64,000 nt of DNA, from positions 4,361,001 through 4,425,000 of the forward strand of contig JBAIZL010000006.1 in assembly GCA_036971475.1 (NCBI GenBank), written 5' to 3'. This DNA is from Prosapia bicincta. Lineage: Eukaryota > Arthropoda > Insecta > Hemiptera > Cercopidae. The position numbers and the translations under genes were made by a program. Below, in pieces: positions 37,440 through 49,057 of this stretch; the first letter of the stretch is position 1; each line of letters begins with the position of its first letter. Below the pieces are notes generated by a model. That model was not told the origin of the DNA and made no database searches. It worked only from the letters and a program-made list of their open reading frames with translations.

Positions 37440-37880
37440 AGAAAACTAATAAATTCTTTATGTTTTTGTGTTGTACATCTAGAGGTTTTGTATATTTACT
37501 ACTATTGGTATCAAAATCTTGTTGCTGTTCATGATGATTTGGTTGTTAATTACTTATTACACTTTTACTATTACTTGCGACCAAACTTTTTTTTAACTAA
37601 AGGTTGTTAAATTGTTAACTAACACTTGAAGGAGCGTAAGTTAACAATTTATCAACCTTTAAAGCGTAACAACCTTTAAAAAACTCCTCCAAGTGTAAGC
37701 TAACAATTTAACAACATTTAATTAACAAAAAGTCGTGTTGCAAGTAATAGCAAAAATGTAATAAGTATTGGTATCACTTGGCAAAAAACCAGTACTTGTG
37801 ATATCTTTCAACAGATGTGTTTCACACTGGATCAGTGCGACAATGCCTTGATCAAGCGCAATATTTTTAATATTTTTCTA
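37440..37880. mobile_element. Family C element split by another fold-back element
   Basis: ATTGGTATCA at 37504-37513 is repeated at 37767-37776. Between them is a 253-bp unit whose inverted arms begin ACTTATTACACTTTTACTAT and end ATAGCAAAAATGTAATAAGT. Family C sequence resumes on the right with TCACTTGGCAAAAAACCAGT and on to GTGTTTCACACTGGATC. Confidence 0.6.
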
Positions 37881-38524
37881 AAAGTAGTCTGTTAGATGAC
37901 ACCTTAGTAATAATCTTTTGTCATAGACCATCTTATAAGGCTATGGTTAGTACAATTTTGTTTTGTTTTTAAACTATAATTCATAATCTATTTAATAATT
38001 TGTAAGTTCTGTACAATAAAATATTAAATTTTAGAAACTCTTTTGTTATTATCTCTTTTGTTAATTAAATAAGAAAGAGATGAATTGATATTTCTTTTAG
38101 ATGAAGCCTATACACGTAGATTTCTAAAACATGTTACAGATGTAGTTACAGTCTTAATGTATACGCCTTATTCTGTACATTATAACATAATGAGTTCTGA
38201 ATGATTGTAATTTATTTTGTATGTTACCAATATAAAATGTAAATATTGGATCTTAACATATTAATAGTTTCCTTTATTACAGAGCCAAGCTTTCTTTGCA
38301 AAATAATTACATATTTATCCAGAGGTAATTCCTCAGAAATAGTTGTTTATTGATTATCAGTTTATAACGTTTTACTATAAATAGTAAAAATGGTAAAATT
38401 TCTAACAATATTCTGGATATATGGTTACAATATATATAACCATATACCAATATTACAATATATGGGTTAAATTCTTAATTTAAATTAGAATTCAATATTT
38501 AAAATATTAAATAACTATTGCAAA

Positions 38525-38600
38525 ATAAACTGATGAAGATTGCCCCGAGCGATTGAAAACCTTATGCCTCAGTAAGTTTTTATAAATGTACAAAAAAATT
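38525..38600 (+). mobile_element. Worn Penelope 3' end
   Basis: AACTGATGAAGATTGCCCCG, then AGCGATTGAAAACCTTATGC and CTCAGTAAGTTTTTA follow the Penelope pattern seen at 60407-60460, with changes in the stem III and stem I parts. Confidence 0.55.
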
Positions 38601-38870
38601 TAACTAAACACTTGTAAATATTTACAAATTTGCCTATATTAGCACTTACTTATATTTGTTGAGGATAGCCATTTCGGGAGATGTGTCCGATTGTCAACTC
38701 AGACCATCCCAACTGTCCCATTGACGGTCTGAGTTGACAATGGGACACATCTCCCGAAACGGCCATCCTCAACAAATATAAGTAAGTGCTACTATAGCCA
38801 AGTTTATAAAGATTTACTAGTGTTTAGTGAAAACTAGTAGCTCACATGAAGATGGAATCAACAAATATTA
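38601..38870 (+). mobile_element. Fold-back element family B, well preserved
   Basis: TTTGCCTATATTAGCACTTA at the left and TAAGTGCTACTATAGCCAAG at the right are inverted. The inner modules are near perfect mirror copies (TTGACAATGGGACACATC, then TCCCGAAACGGCCATC on the right). The right end is GCTCACATGAAGATGGAATC. Confidence 0.85.
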
Positions 38871-39769
38871 AAAAAAAAAATTTAAGTTGAGATAGTTGTA
38901 AACTAATGTAAAGTTATTAAGAAAACAAATCTTTGTAAGTTATTAAACAATTGAGAATTATTTTAGTTTCTAATAAAGTGAATGAAGCAGGGGACTCATA
39001 CTTCAATCATATAAACTAATAATAAACTTTCAATAGATGAACAATATAAAAAAAATATTTCTTATATATAATCAAATTTGTTTATTAATTTGCTTCGTGA
39101 ATTTATCTTTAGGGTTTTAGTGTGGATTCAGTCTGGTTAATTCTTTCTTTAAATATGAATTTAAATAAGTACTTTTGAAGCAACCATCTTTAGAGAAAAT
39201 AATGAGAAAAATAACTAAGTTAGAAGTTACAAAATTTGTCATTTTGCAATAATTATCTCTGAATGTTTTTGCTTTATTATTAAAATATATATAAGGATTT
39301 AAACTAAAAAGTTTATTTTTAGCGACAGGTTTATTTATTTAAATTAAAAATTACACCACAGTTGCTCCAAGTTGTTTCTCAAGCCTTGAATATTTATGAC
39401 ATATTGTTTGAAATTATTTCAAAGCAGATGTTTTGCAAATCTTTATTTAGCCACTTGCACACCTTACTTGTCATGTCAGAAATTGGCTAGATATTTTTAC
39501 ACTATAATATATTCCATAACCTAAACATTTTTAGTATTGTTTTTTTTTTTAATTAAGAAGAAGAAACATGAATGAAACTATAAAATGCTGAGGTTGGGAG
39601 TTCTTTTGAATTGGAGAGTTCCAAATATAACAATTACATTCTCTGCAATTCTGAGAATTTGCATTTTGAAGGTGCTTGATTTATTCTTGTGGTATAATAG
39701 ACATAAAAAGATAACTTTATGACTTGCTGCTTGTTGTGCAATCAACTTATTTGTGTTTATGGCTCTAAT

Positions 39770-39957
39770 ATTACTTTTGTAAACAAATTCAGACCGCAAT
39801 ATATAGTCCTAACTACATGGTTTAAAAATTCCTGTTTCTAGGCCATCTGTGGTTTTCAAGTCTATTACTTTTGTAAACAAATTCAGACCGCAATATTTAG
39901 GCCTAACTACATGGTTTAAAAATTCATGTTTCTAGGTCATCTGTTATTTTTAAGTCC
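39770..39957 (+). repeat. 94-bp tandem duplication
   Basis: ATTACTTTTGTAAACAAATT starts at 39770 and again at 39864. Both copies continue CAGACCGCAATATNTAG, then CTACATGGTTTAAAAATTC and on to CATCTGT. They differ at a few positions. Confidence 0.85.
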
Positions 39958-40079
39958 CTTGGACAAACAAAGTTTCAAGTTCAAACTTTACAAAATTATT
40001 ATTTGGCTGAAATTGTTATTAATGAAGTAAATGTTTAAAAGCTTATTGAAACAAAATCAGGCATTTATCATCAGTGTCT

Positions 40080-40640
40080 CTAACCATCATTAACTTAGGG
40101 CTAACAGTTATTGTGTTGTACATCTTGAAGTTTTTGTATACATTACAACTTTTTTTGTAATAACTTTGCAACAAACCACTACTTACTGATCTATTCAGCA
40201 GATGAGTTTCGCACTTGGTCAGCGCAATATTCAATGCTGCGAATCACTGACAAGCCTGTTGCTCATGATGTGTTGTGTTGGTGTGAGTCTGTGGTGTATT
40301 TCTGTTCTGTGGTGTTATTGTTCATAGAGTAGTTGTTATTTATGTGCTTAAATATAGTATTTGATTGTGAGTGTGTGTTGTCATTTAGAATATGTCAACA
40401 CAAATACACTCACAATAAAACACTATATTTGAGCACATAATTGACTGCTACTCTATGAACAATAACATAACACAAAACAGAATTACACCACAGACTCACA
40501 CCAACACAACACACCTGAGCAATAGTCTTGTCAGTGACACACAACATTGAATAATGTGCTGACCTAGTGTGAAATGCGTCTGGTGAATAAATAAGTAAGT
40601 AGTGGTTTTTTGCCAAGTTATTACAATAAAAAGTGTAAAT
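40080..40640. mobile_element. Family C palindrome of about 0.5 kb
   Basis: Two arms of more than 200 bp face each other around 40385-40395. Left arm landmarks TGTGTTGGTGTGAGTCTGTG and GTTCATAGAGTAGTTGTTAT recur as complements CACAGACTCACACCAACACA and ATGAACAATAACATAACACA on the right. The outer parts carry CCACTACTTACTGATCTATT and AATAAGTAAGTAGTGGTTTT. The copy at 15065-15400 is one arm of the same element. Confidence 0.8.
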
Positions 40641-41308
40641 TAACTTGGGATTTCGATTATGATTGAGTTGAAAACGTTTTGTCTCAGTAAGATTCTCAAC
40701 TGTTTATTTTTATTTTAACTTTGGTAAACTTGTGTACAAAAATTTGAACGCACAAGATTGTTCTGTGTTCGGTTATTCATCTGATGAAGTTCTATGTTGT
40801 TTTCTTTTTAAACTAGAGGGTTAAATGAACCAAATTTAAAGTGGATTAGTGAAACAGTTTAGATATAGGCTACATAGAATTTAAAGAATCTTAAAGCTAT
40901 TTCTCAATATTTCATTTTTCGGTGATCATGGCTACAATCTATTGAGCGTAATTTAGTCTGTTTTATTAGTTCTTTTGAGCAATAAAAATATTGCTATTAT
41001 CTGATTTTCTATTATATTTGTTTTGTGAAGATAGTTAGAATTATTCTAAAGTTATTCAAGATAGTCTCATATAATCTTATAAATTTCAGATTAAATAAAG
41101 GATTTCAAAGGTTTATATATGTACTAAACCATTTTTAATGTTCCTTGCCTTTTCATGATTTCTTAAAACCATACTTTTTTATCCATAATAACATATCAGA
41201 TTATTAAAAAACACTTTTAAGAAATGATGCTCCTACATCATTTGTCACATGAATTAAAATAAAATAACATTATCTCGCTTAAATAACAAAACAGTTTAAA
41301 TATCTTAC

Positions 41309-41515
41309 CTGCCTCACTCGTTTTTTAGAGCTACTGACTCTAAATATGCCTAAAGTGTGGAGACCGAAGGTTTCAAGGTGTCTTAAACAAGAGGTAACAA
41401 TGTTTGGAACTCTCGAGTGCTCACTGCTGAGATCCATTGCTGAGCTACATGAGAGTGTGTCCAGCATTCCTGGCATACTTAGAGTTGGGGAGATCAGGCT
41501 CTCACATGAACCTCT
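41309..41515 (-). CDS. ARHGAP6-like RhoGAP protein, RhoGAP domain exon 1 (arginine finger)
   Basis: A 207-bp exon after acceptor ATTCCAG, with donor AGGCAG|GTAAGA, phase 0 at both ends. It encodes a Ser-rich lead (RGSCESLISPTLSMPGMLDT), then VPNIVTSCLRHLETFGLHTL and GIFRVSSSKKRVRQ. GIFRV carries the catalytic arginine finger that completes the GTPase active site of Rho-family proteins. Human ARHGAP6 reads [20 protein letters not shown], then GIFRVGSSKKRVRQ over the same stretch, the closest match I know. Role: accelerating GTP hydrolysis on a Rho GTPase, most likely RhoA by family precedent. Confidence 0.97.
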
Positions 41516-42717
41516 CTGGAATATAAAATAATCAATTTCACTAATATCTTACTTTAGAAGGAAATATCTTACTTTTTTGGATTTATGACATTGCCAAAAA
41601 CAAAAAAATTTAAAATTTTTAAAATTTGTCTAAGCTAAAACCCTTTAATAAGGGTTCTATGAGAAAGATATCGTTGAATACCATACTCTAACTTGATAAA
41701 AAAAAGTACTATAAACCATGGTTTATACTTTATAATGTGAGTTTTTGGATGCCGGCTCAATTTAGACAAGCTTTTAAATGTTCTCTATTTTTAAGGGGGA
41801 AGTACCCCTGAACCCATTTGATACCTCGAAACCAAACTTGTAACTATGCCCATGCATGTAAGTCATAGCAATGCTGATGTCATAACACGATCTTAAAAAC
41901 CTTTCAATACTTCAGTTTTCTAAGGATACTGAAACTCTTACAAAAAGCCATATAACTAGAATCCAGTATGTAACATACAAGTAAGCTTATCTTTGTATTA
42001 TAATGTTACCATTTTAAACATAAATTTTCATAATTCATCACATTTATAAATTTTCTAGAAATAGGCGTTGAATTGTATTAATTGAGGTCTTAAATAAACT
42101 TACATCATCAACAATTCTTGTTATTATTTAAGTATATTTACTGCTAACTCGTTAGAAACTAATATAATTTGTTTTAGGGATGGATTTTAAAATACTGCAA
42201 ATGTACAATAGAAAAGTCTACAAACTGCAACAAATAAGATGAAGGGTAAAAACATATGCAATTACAGAATTTAACCAAGTATATAATTTGTCTGAATATA
42301 TAGGAAATAAAATTTTAAAATAATTGAATCATAACCTTCACACAATCTTAAGAATAAGTCAAAAACAGCTTTTACTATTAACCAAAAGTATATTCAAGAC
42401 AAAATTCCGGATCATTCCACTCATTCATGTAAATTTCTGTGCATGCTCCCTCGATGTCCAAGTAAAGCGCCTCTCCAGTGATCGAGTCACGCCTTGGTTT
42501 ACATATAATGAAACTTTTCGAAATATATATTAATATTTATGGCTCGCAGGTTCTTGCCGTAACAGTTTTTGACCGAAATATTAACCATAGACTACCCCTT
42601 GCTAGGTAGTGACCTCGTACTACGATCTCACAAGTTCAAATATTTAACAAACAGTTTTCCTAACTTAATGAATTTCGTTATAATAGGGCCTATACATATA
42701 TATTTTAAAACAACTTG

Positions 42718-42832
42718 GGTTATTCAAATACAAGAATATTTATTAATTTATATCCAAAGCTTTTCGTTGATAAACAATACCAACGAAAAGCTTTGGATAT
42801 AAATTAATAAATATTCTTGTATTTGAATAACC
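42718..42832. repeat. Perfect 52-bp inverted repeat (family F)
   Basis: Arms 42718-42769 and 42781-42832 are perfectly complementary (left arm begins GGTTATTCAAATACAAG) with an 11-base loop. The right side continues ATTATTAAACAAGAAAACGC into a (TA)n tract. A shorter relative with the same arms and the same following sequence lies at 56983-57055. Confidence 0.9.
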
Positions 42833-42866
42833 TATGTTGATTTAAATTATTAAACAAGAAAACGCG

Positions 42867-42867
<1 letters not shown>

Positions 42868-42930
<63 letters not shown>

Positions 42931-42994
42931 ATATAATAATATATTATATTTAATAATATATATATAATTATATATTAAATATTAATATTTAATA

Positions 42995-43041
<47 letters not shown>
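42868..43041. repeat. (TA)n microsatellite and TA-rich expansion
   Basis: Pure TA from 42868 to 42924, then interrupted TA/TAA sequence to 43041. Confidence 0.95.
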
Positions 43042-43045
<4 letters not shown>

Positions 43046-43669
43046 TTAGTTATATTTTGTTAACTATAAGTACCCCTTAAAGCTTAAGTTTAAGTTGGTA
43101 TTAGATTTAATATTGAACTTTATATAATGTAATGCAATATAAATAGTTTTTCTTCAATAATCAATTTACCCTGAAGAACGAGATTGATATTTTAAAATAT
43201 CTAAATATTTTTGTTGATAAAAATGTTTAAAACGTGTTATAATTCAGAAAAATAGTGTCAACATAGTTCTTGTTTGTTACAATAATCTAGAATTTTAAAA
43301 CTAATGGCTTACATTCAAACAAAGCCAATTTAACAGCTTCATTCACTCCTAGATGTCATAGAAATATTAAGGAAACGATTTTCGAAAATGGAGTTTGCCC
43401 CGAAGCTATAGAAAATGCATGTGAAATTAGCGTGATAAAATAATTGTCTTTTACAATAGTAAGATAATTCAAATAAAGTAATCATAGATATATATCTAAA
43501 ATTACCTGTCAAATAAAAATCGTAGTAAACTCAAAACGACTATATGAAGAAAGAAAGAGTTGCTAAAGCCACCTGACAACAGTTGTCGGCCTATTGTCAA
43601 AGTCATGTGATAACAATGCGGCCTAATAATAGAATCTGTTAGGTTGCGGCTTATATTAATTCAAGATAC

Positions 43670-43840
43670 GATAAATAGACACTGTTTTGCCTCAGACTTG
43701 CTGGCACGCGCCCAGAAATTTGACCATGCGACACTGCCGTGACGGAATTCCGTTCACGCCATTAGTTCTGCCATGACTTTGACGTCATTAACACAATGGC
43801 GTCATAAGGTTGTATTGACGAAATCGAAATGGCATTCTCT
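43670..43840. promoter_or_regulatory. G+C-richer patch with a CRE palindrome
   Basis: TGACGTCA at 43780-43787 is a full cAMP-response element consensus. Around it G+C content rises (GCTGGCACGCGCCCAG, then CCGTGACGGAATTCCG). It lies about 2.3 kb upstream of exon 41309-41515 in gene orientation, so an internal promoter for a short RhoGAP isoform is possible. No TATA box, initiator or first exon was identified. Confidence 0.2.
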
Positions 43841-44384
43841 AACTGTTAAATATGTTCTAGTATTCTATTTTTTTAATGTTTGGTAACACATGTTTGTTCT
43901 GGCATTCTTGTGATGTATCACGTGATATATAATTGTTTACAATCAGATACTTTTTCGGTCAATCGCCAATTGTAAATTTAAATGTTTAACTTTGAAAAAG
44001 CGGTACTAGACTGCCTAAAAAAGAATGTATTAACTTCAATTTTTAATACATAGCCTACGTTACTTGAAGATACTTTCTAAAAAAAAGTCATTTTAAATGT
44101 AAAACATAATTTGTTGTTAAAACTTACATCAATTATTGTCAACAAACATAACCTCAATTTACAACACACGCTTTTATCAAGCTATAACCGCACTGTGTTA
44201 TATTATATTACTACATAGCTACATTAATTATAGGATAGTTTCAATTAATTAATAAAATATCTTATATAACTATATGTAAGTCTATGTTACATTCTTGTAT
44301 CGCTGCATAAAAAAAGAAAGCAATGTTTAACTCAAGGCTTGAAATATTTAGTTGGTACATTAGTAATCTTTATTCATCAATTAT

Positions 44385-44614
44385 TTGATTCCATCTTCAC
44401 TTAAGCTACTAGTTTTTAACTAAAAACACTTGAATATATAATAGCATGTTGCATTTACCAATAGTAGCACTTACGTTTTTGATTATTGAGGACGGCCATT
44501 TCGGGAGTTATTGCTAATTAGTAAAGGTTTGAGTTGACAATGGGACACATCTCCTGAAACGACCGTCCTCAAAAATCAAAAAAGTAAGTGGTACTATAGG
44601 TTAGTGTATCATAC
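44385..44614 (-). mobile_element. Fold-back element family B
   Basis: It begins with the family terminus TTGATTCCATCTTCACTTAA (reverse orientation). The arms AGTAGCACTTACGTTTTTGA and AAAAAAGTAAGTGGTACTAT enclose TTGACAATGGGACACATC, then TCCTGAAACGACCGTCCTCA. Confidence 0.75.
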
Positions 44615-44740
44615 CAACATATGTTCAACTGTTTTTAGTTCAACTTTATTATTTATTTAAAAAAATATATCCTAACAGGAACGAGATTTGTTATAGCAAA
44701 ATTGTAATGTAATATAAATTAATGTAAATATATATATATG

Positions 44741-45085
44741 AAGTTAATATATTACTATTGTAAGTAATTTTATCCACCATTAAGTGCAATGATTTTACCT
44801 TGAATGATGAGGCGCCTTTCGGTCACTTGACCATTGTCGAATCACTGATTACTTTTTCTCAATTTTTCTGGTGCGGATGTTCGGTCCGTCGTGTTGGTAA
44901 TTGTTGACGTCATACACGTTTCCTCTTGAGTCTTGTGTATTATGTTTTTGAATAGTATGTCTTCTGTATATGTTGTTTGTAGATTCATTAAATTGTTGTG
45001 TATGTTTTTATAAATGCGCACTTTATAAATTGCACTTAATGGTGTAAAATTACTTACAATAGTAATATATTAACTTCATAAAGTC
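44741..45085 (-). mobile_element. Family G element with long terminal inverted repeats and hammerhead-like motif
   Basis: The left end AAGTTAATATATTACTATTG then TAAGTAATTTTA, and the right end TAAAATTACTTACAATAGTA then ATATATTAACTT, are inverted repeats of about 50 bp. GTGCAAT follows inside the left arm and ATTGCAC inside the right. Just inside the left arm, on the minus strand (44803-44846), is a complete hammerhead-shaped motif. No coding sequence is evident. The element borders a compound (TA)n(TG)n tract. Confidence 0.75.
44803..44846 (-). ncRNA. Hammerhead ribozyme-like motif (family G)
   Basis: In minus-strand order: stem I AGTGAT; core TCGACAA; one extra T; stem II GGTC-AAGT-GACC; GAAA; stem III GG-CG-CC, flanked by A and T, which also pair; C at the would-be cleavage position; stem I second strand ATCATT. 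All three stems pair (stem I has one G.U). The core departs from CUGANGA at positions 3, 4 and 8, but U3 and A8 could still pair with each other. Activity is unproven. Confidence 0.5.
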
Positions 45086-45123
45086 AGTGCAACGGAAAAA
45101 CAATGGATAACGTAAAATATCAA

Positions 45124-45126
<3 letters not shown>

Positions 45127-45191
<65 letters not shown>
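45127..45191 (+). repeat. Compound (TA)n(TG)n microsatellite
   Basis: TA repeats to about 45157 are followed directly by TG repeats to 45191. Confidence 0.95.
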
Positions 45192-45195
<4 letters not shown>

Positions 45196-45769
45196 AATCG
45201 CTGATGTCTCTTTTGCCAGTAAATATCAATAACAATTATTAATTTTATTTAATAATTGACAATAAATTTTTACTGTTATTTCACTACGTAAGAGACAACA
45301 TAGACATAAATGTGGTCAACTGTGGGAAACTATTGATAGTAAATATTTAACACTAATTTTAAATTTGAGAAAATATTGGATACGTAAAAGGAATGCAGAT
45401 ATAAAACAAATCTATTTTACATTCAAGGAAATAATATTTTTGTATTATACTTTAAAACATAATTATAAAGAGGTAATAATAATCCTAAATACACGTTAAT
45501 TAATTTGCCAATTTAAGAACATAGACACCATAATATTTACTAGAATTGTCTATTTTTTTTTTTTTAAATCGAACAACAAACCTTTGATAACTCTATCAAT
45601 GAAAACATTCTATTTGTAGACTTTTCAACATTTTATTCGATTCCTTCTATTAGTTCAAACACTCTCTGTATTTATCTTGTTAAAATTTTCAATCTACATT
45701 TCAATACCTTGTATTCGTCCACTAAACTGCAAATACATTTGTTTAAACTTGTAGTGGATGACACTTCAT

Positions 45770-46070
45770 GTTAATACAGTTTTTTTCAAATATGAATTAA
45801 TTAATTAAATTTGGGAGAACAACTTTTTACAAAGGTGCAAGTTAAGCAATATAGTAGTTTCATCCAATTTGGCTTAAAATAGCCTAAGCGATAACATATG
45901 ATTTCATAAAACAGCTTATTTGAAGTTATAGGTTATGTGGTAAAACAGCTGTTTTAACAGAATGGATGTGTTTATTTATATTAATTGTAATAATTTAACA
46001 ACAAATCACTAAAATAACAATTTTCTTTGTTGATCTCAGTATGGATTGACTTTACATATTTTTTTGTTTA
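45770..46070 (+). repeat. Diverged direct repeat, left copy
   Basis: Landmarks TTCATGTTAATACAGT, TATAGGTTATGTGGTAAAAC and AGCTGTTTTAACAGAATGG recur at 48390-48730 in the same order and orientation (TTGATGTTAATACAGT, CATAGGTTATGTAGTAAAAC, AGCTGTTTTAATGCATAGG). The two copies might be old LTRs or two copies of one repeat; no coding sequence lies between them. Confidence 0.55.
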
Positions 46071-46917
46071 TATGTATTACTTATTTATACTTTCTATTCC
46101 GTTATATTCAATTTCTTTTATGAATATCACATTTATTACTATTACTATTTGAATAGAACCTACTATCAAAACAAATCTATTTAGAGTTAAATTACAATGC
46201 ATGAAGTTCATATCAGATGAATGCCTAAACTAAAATCTTACACCTACACAAGAAGTGTAAAATAGTGACAAAACACAACTGTCTCTTGTGTTATAAATGT
46301 GATATTTTTATTACCCTTTGATTTTAGTTTGATTGTCACAGCGGAAGAAAATAGTTCGTTTTGTCTATTCGTTTGGCAGTGTTCCAAAATTTCAAGGAAA
46401 TAGTTAATTATAAGTGGTCCAACTTTCGTTACATGAAATAAGTTAAAAATATCTGTTAATAGCGGATTGCCCAATCCTCCTTTACGTGACGCTATAAAGG
46501 GGAATTATTTTAACCCCCGTTTACATGACACTGTTTATGATTTTTCTCAGCAAAAACAATCTTCCGCCTTTTCGTCTTATTTTGCATAAAACACTGCTAA
46601 CCTTACAAATTCACTCCAGGAAACGTTTATTTAATTATCCTTGACAGTAAAACAACTCATTACATTAAATCAAAGATTTTTCGGGCATTTTAAAAGTAAT
46701 TTCAGTATACCTCGAAAAGTAATGACGAATTAAAGTACATACCAAATATACCTTGTATTTCATATTACTGTCTACTTTATGTAATAAAAGTAAATATGTA
46801 CATTCAAAATTACAAATTAATTTAAAATCTATTACAGATTGTGTTGTAAACAAATTGATAGCGATCAAAAAACAGCTTCTTCGTGGTATCTGATATATTC
46901 ATGGCTTTCTGTGGTTC

Positions 46918-47758
46918 AGTGAAAATTGTTCGAAGCCCAAACAGTTAGTGACTTTAATTGTTCAAAGCCGAAACAGTTAGTAACTTTAATTGTTCAGTGC
47001 TGAAACAGTTACTAACTTTAATTGTTCAAAGGCGAAACAGTTAGTAACTTTATTTGTTCAAAGCCGAAACAGTTAGTAACTTTAATTGTTCAGTGCTGAA
47101 ACAGTTACTAACTTTAATTGTTCAAAGGCGAAACAGTTAGTAACTTTATTTGTTCAAAGCCGAAACAGCTAGTAACTTTAATCGTTCAAAGACAAAACAG
47201 TTAGTAACTTCAATTGTTCAAAGCCGAAACAGTTAGTAACTTTATTTGTTCAAAGCCGAAACAGTTAGTAACTTTATTTGTTCAAAGCCGAAACAGTTAG
47301 TAACTTTATTTGTTCAAAGCCGAAACAGTTAGTAACTTTATTTGTTCAAAGCCGAAACAGTTAGTAACTTTATTTGTTCAAAGCCGAAACAGTTAGTAAC
47401 TTTATTTGTTCAAAGCCGAAACAGTTAGTAACTTTATTTGTTCAAAGCCGAAACAGCTAGTAACTTTAATCGTTCAAAGACAAAACAGTTAGTAACTTTA
47501 ATTGTTCAAAGCCGAAACAGTTAGTAACTTTATTTGTTCAAAGCCGAAACAGTTAGTAACTTTAATTGTTCAGTGCCGAAACAGTTAGTAACTTTAATTG
47601 TTCAAAGCCGAAACAGTTAGTAACTTTATTTGTTCAAAGCCGAAACAGTTAGTAACTTTATTTGTTCAAAGCCGAAACAGTAACTTTAATTGTTCAGTGC
47701 CGAAACAGTTTGTAACTTTAATTGTTCAAAGCCGAAACAGTTAGTAACTTTAATTGTT
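46918..47758 (+). repeat. 32-bp minisatellite, about 26 copies
   Basis: The unit contains TTGTTCAAAGCCGAAACAG followed by TTAGTAACTTTAT. Variants with CAGTGCTGAAACAG, AAGGCGAAACAG and AAGACAAAACAG recur in a fixed order, giving higher-order repeats of about 96 bp near the left end. There are no unique spacers. Confidence 0.95.
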
Positions 47759-48254
47759 TCCATGTGGCTCTGTAATCATTACTAGCATTTGGCGATTCTT
47801 TAGCATCTGGCTAAGCTATGACACTCCTAAAGAGGACTAACTACACAAACGTCATTAATGTAGCCCAATATGATTCCTTTTACGATTTTATATTTTATTA
47901 ATTTCTACTTTTATTATTTTTAAAATATAATTAATAATTTCAAGAAATCCTATAAATTTTTTAACATAAATTATTCTTTTCGTATATACAACTTTACAGT
48001 ATTTATTGTACACTAAAATTATTAATATCACTTTTTGTCTTTAATTAAACTTTGTAGTGTAAACATTTAAAAGTATACAATTTTTTTTATGAAAACCATA
48101 ATTTATCGAAGACAAGTTTGAATTCCAAAGTTACTGTTCAACAACTACCTTGGTGTTTTTTCATCCCTACTATTAGTTCACTCTCTCCTTATATATATAA
48201 GATTTTTATGGTCAACTGATACCTTTTTAAATTGTTGCTAGTGGTCCACACTGT

Positions 48255-48255
<1 letters not shown>

Positions 48256-48310
<55 letters not shown>
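48256..48310. repeat. (TA)n microsatellite
   Basis: An uninterrupted TA run of about 55 bp, followed by TTTATAAATTATTC. Confidence 0.95.
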
Positions 48311-48316
<6 letters not shown>

Positions 48317-48389
48317 AATTATTCAAATTTTCAATCGGTAATAACATACTTTTTATTCATCCACTCAAATTAAAATACATTTTTTTTAA

Positions 48390-48730
48390 ACGTGTAGTGA
48401 ATGGCACTTGATGTTAATACAGTATTTTTCAAATATTAATTAAATTTAATTCAATAATTTTAGTTGTATATGTGGGAAAAAACTTTTCATAAAAGAAGCA
48501 AGGTATGCAACATAGTTACTTCACCCCATTTCGTTTAAAATAAGTGATAACATAAGATGTTCAGATTTTACACCATAGGTTATGTAGTAAAACAGCTGTT
48601 TTAATGCATAGGTTATTTACAATAACTTTATTTACAATAATTGTAACTATTTAATAAAAGGTAACTGAAACAATATTTCTGTTTGTTGAGCTAAGTAGGA
48701 ATTGACTTTTAAAACATTTTGTTTGCATTA
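48390..48730 (+). repeat. Diverged direct repeat, right copy
   Basis: Partner of 45770-46070. It lies just left of the LTR retrotransposon but is not part of it. Confidence 0.5.
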
Positions 48731-49057
48731 ATTGTTTTATTGCAACTACTAGTAGCTTTTTTTTACAACTCCATGCTTTTGGATGCGTGGAGAACATGGC
48801 CGAGCTAACTTAACAGAAAACAGTAACTCATAACCCTTACAACAGATACGGCCGCAGTAGGGTATATGAGAAGGGCTCACCTTTAACATCGATTTTTAGA
48901 GGCTAGTCGAGTAGAACTACAGGTTATAAGCCACTAAGCCTAATATTGAATGAAATATATGCTGTATTGTATTGAGAATAGCTTCACAAAGAAAAAAATT
49001 CACTTTACAAAGGGTTTTTCTAAGTATTAAAGGGGAAATCAACATTTAGTGTTATGG

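Noticed and set aside
41346..41531. Plus-strand ORF opposite the arginine-finger exon
   Set aside because: It is the antisense shadow of the minus-strand RhoGAP exon.
46918..47758. CRISPR-like regular array
   Set aside because: The repeats are contiguous without unique spacers and the window is eukaryotic; it is a minisatellite.
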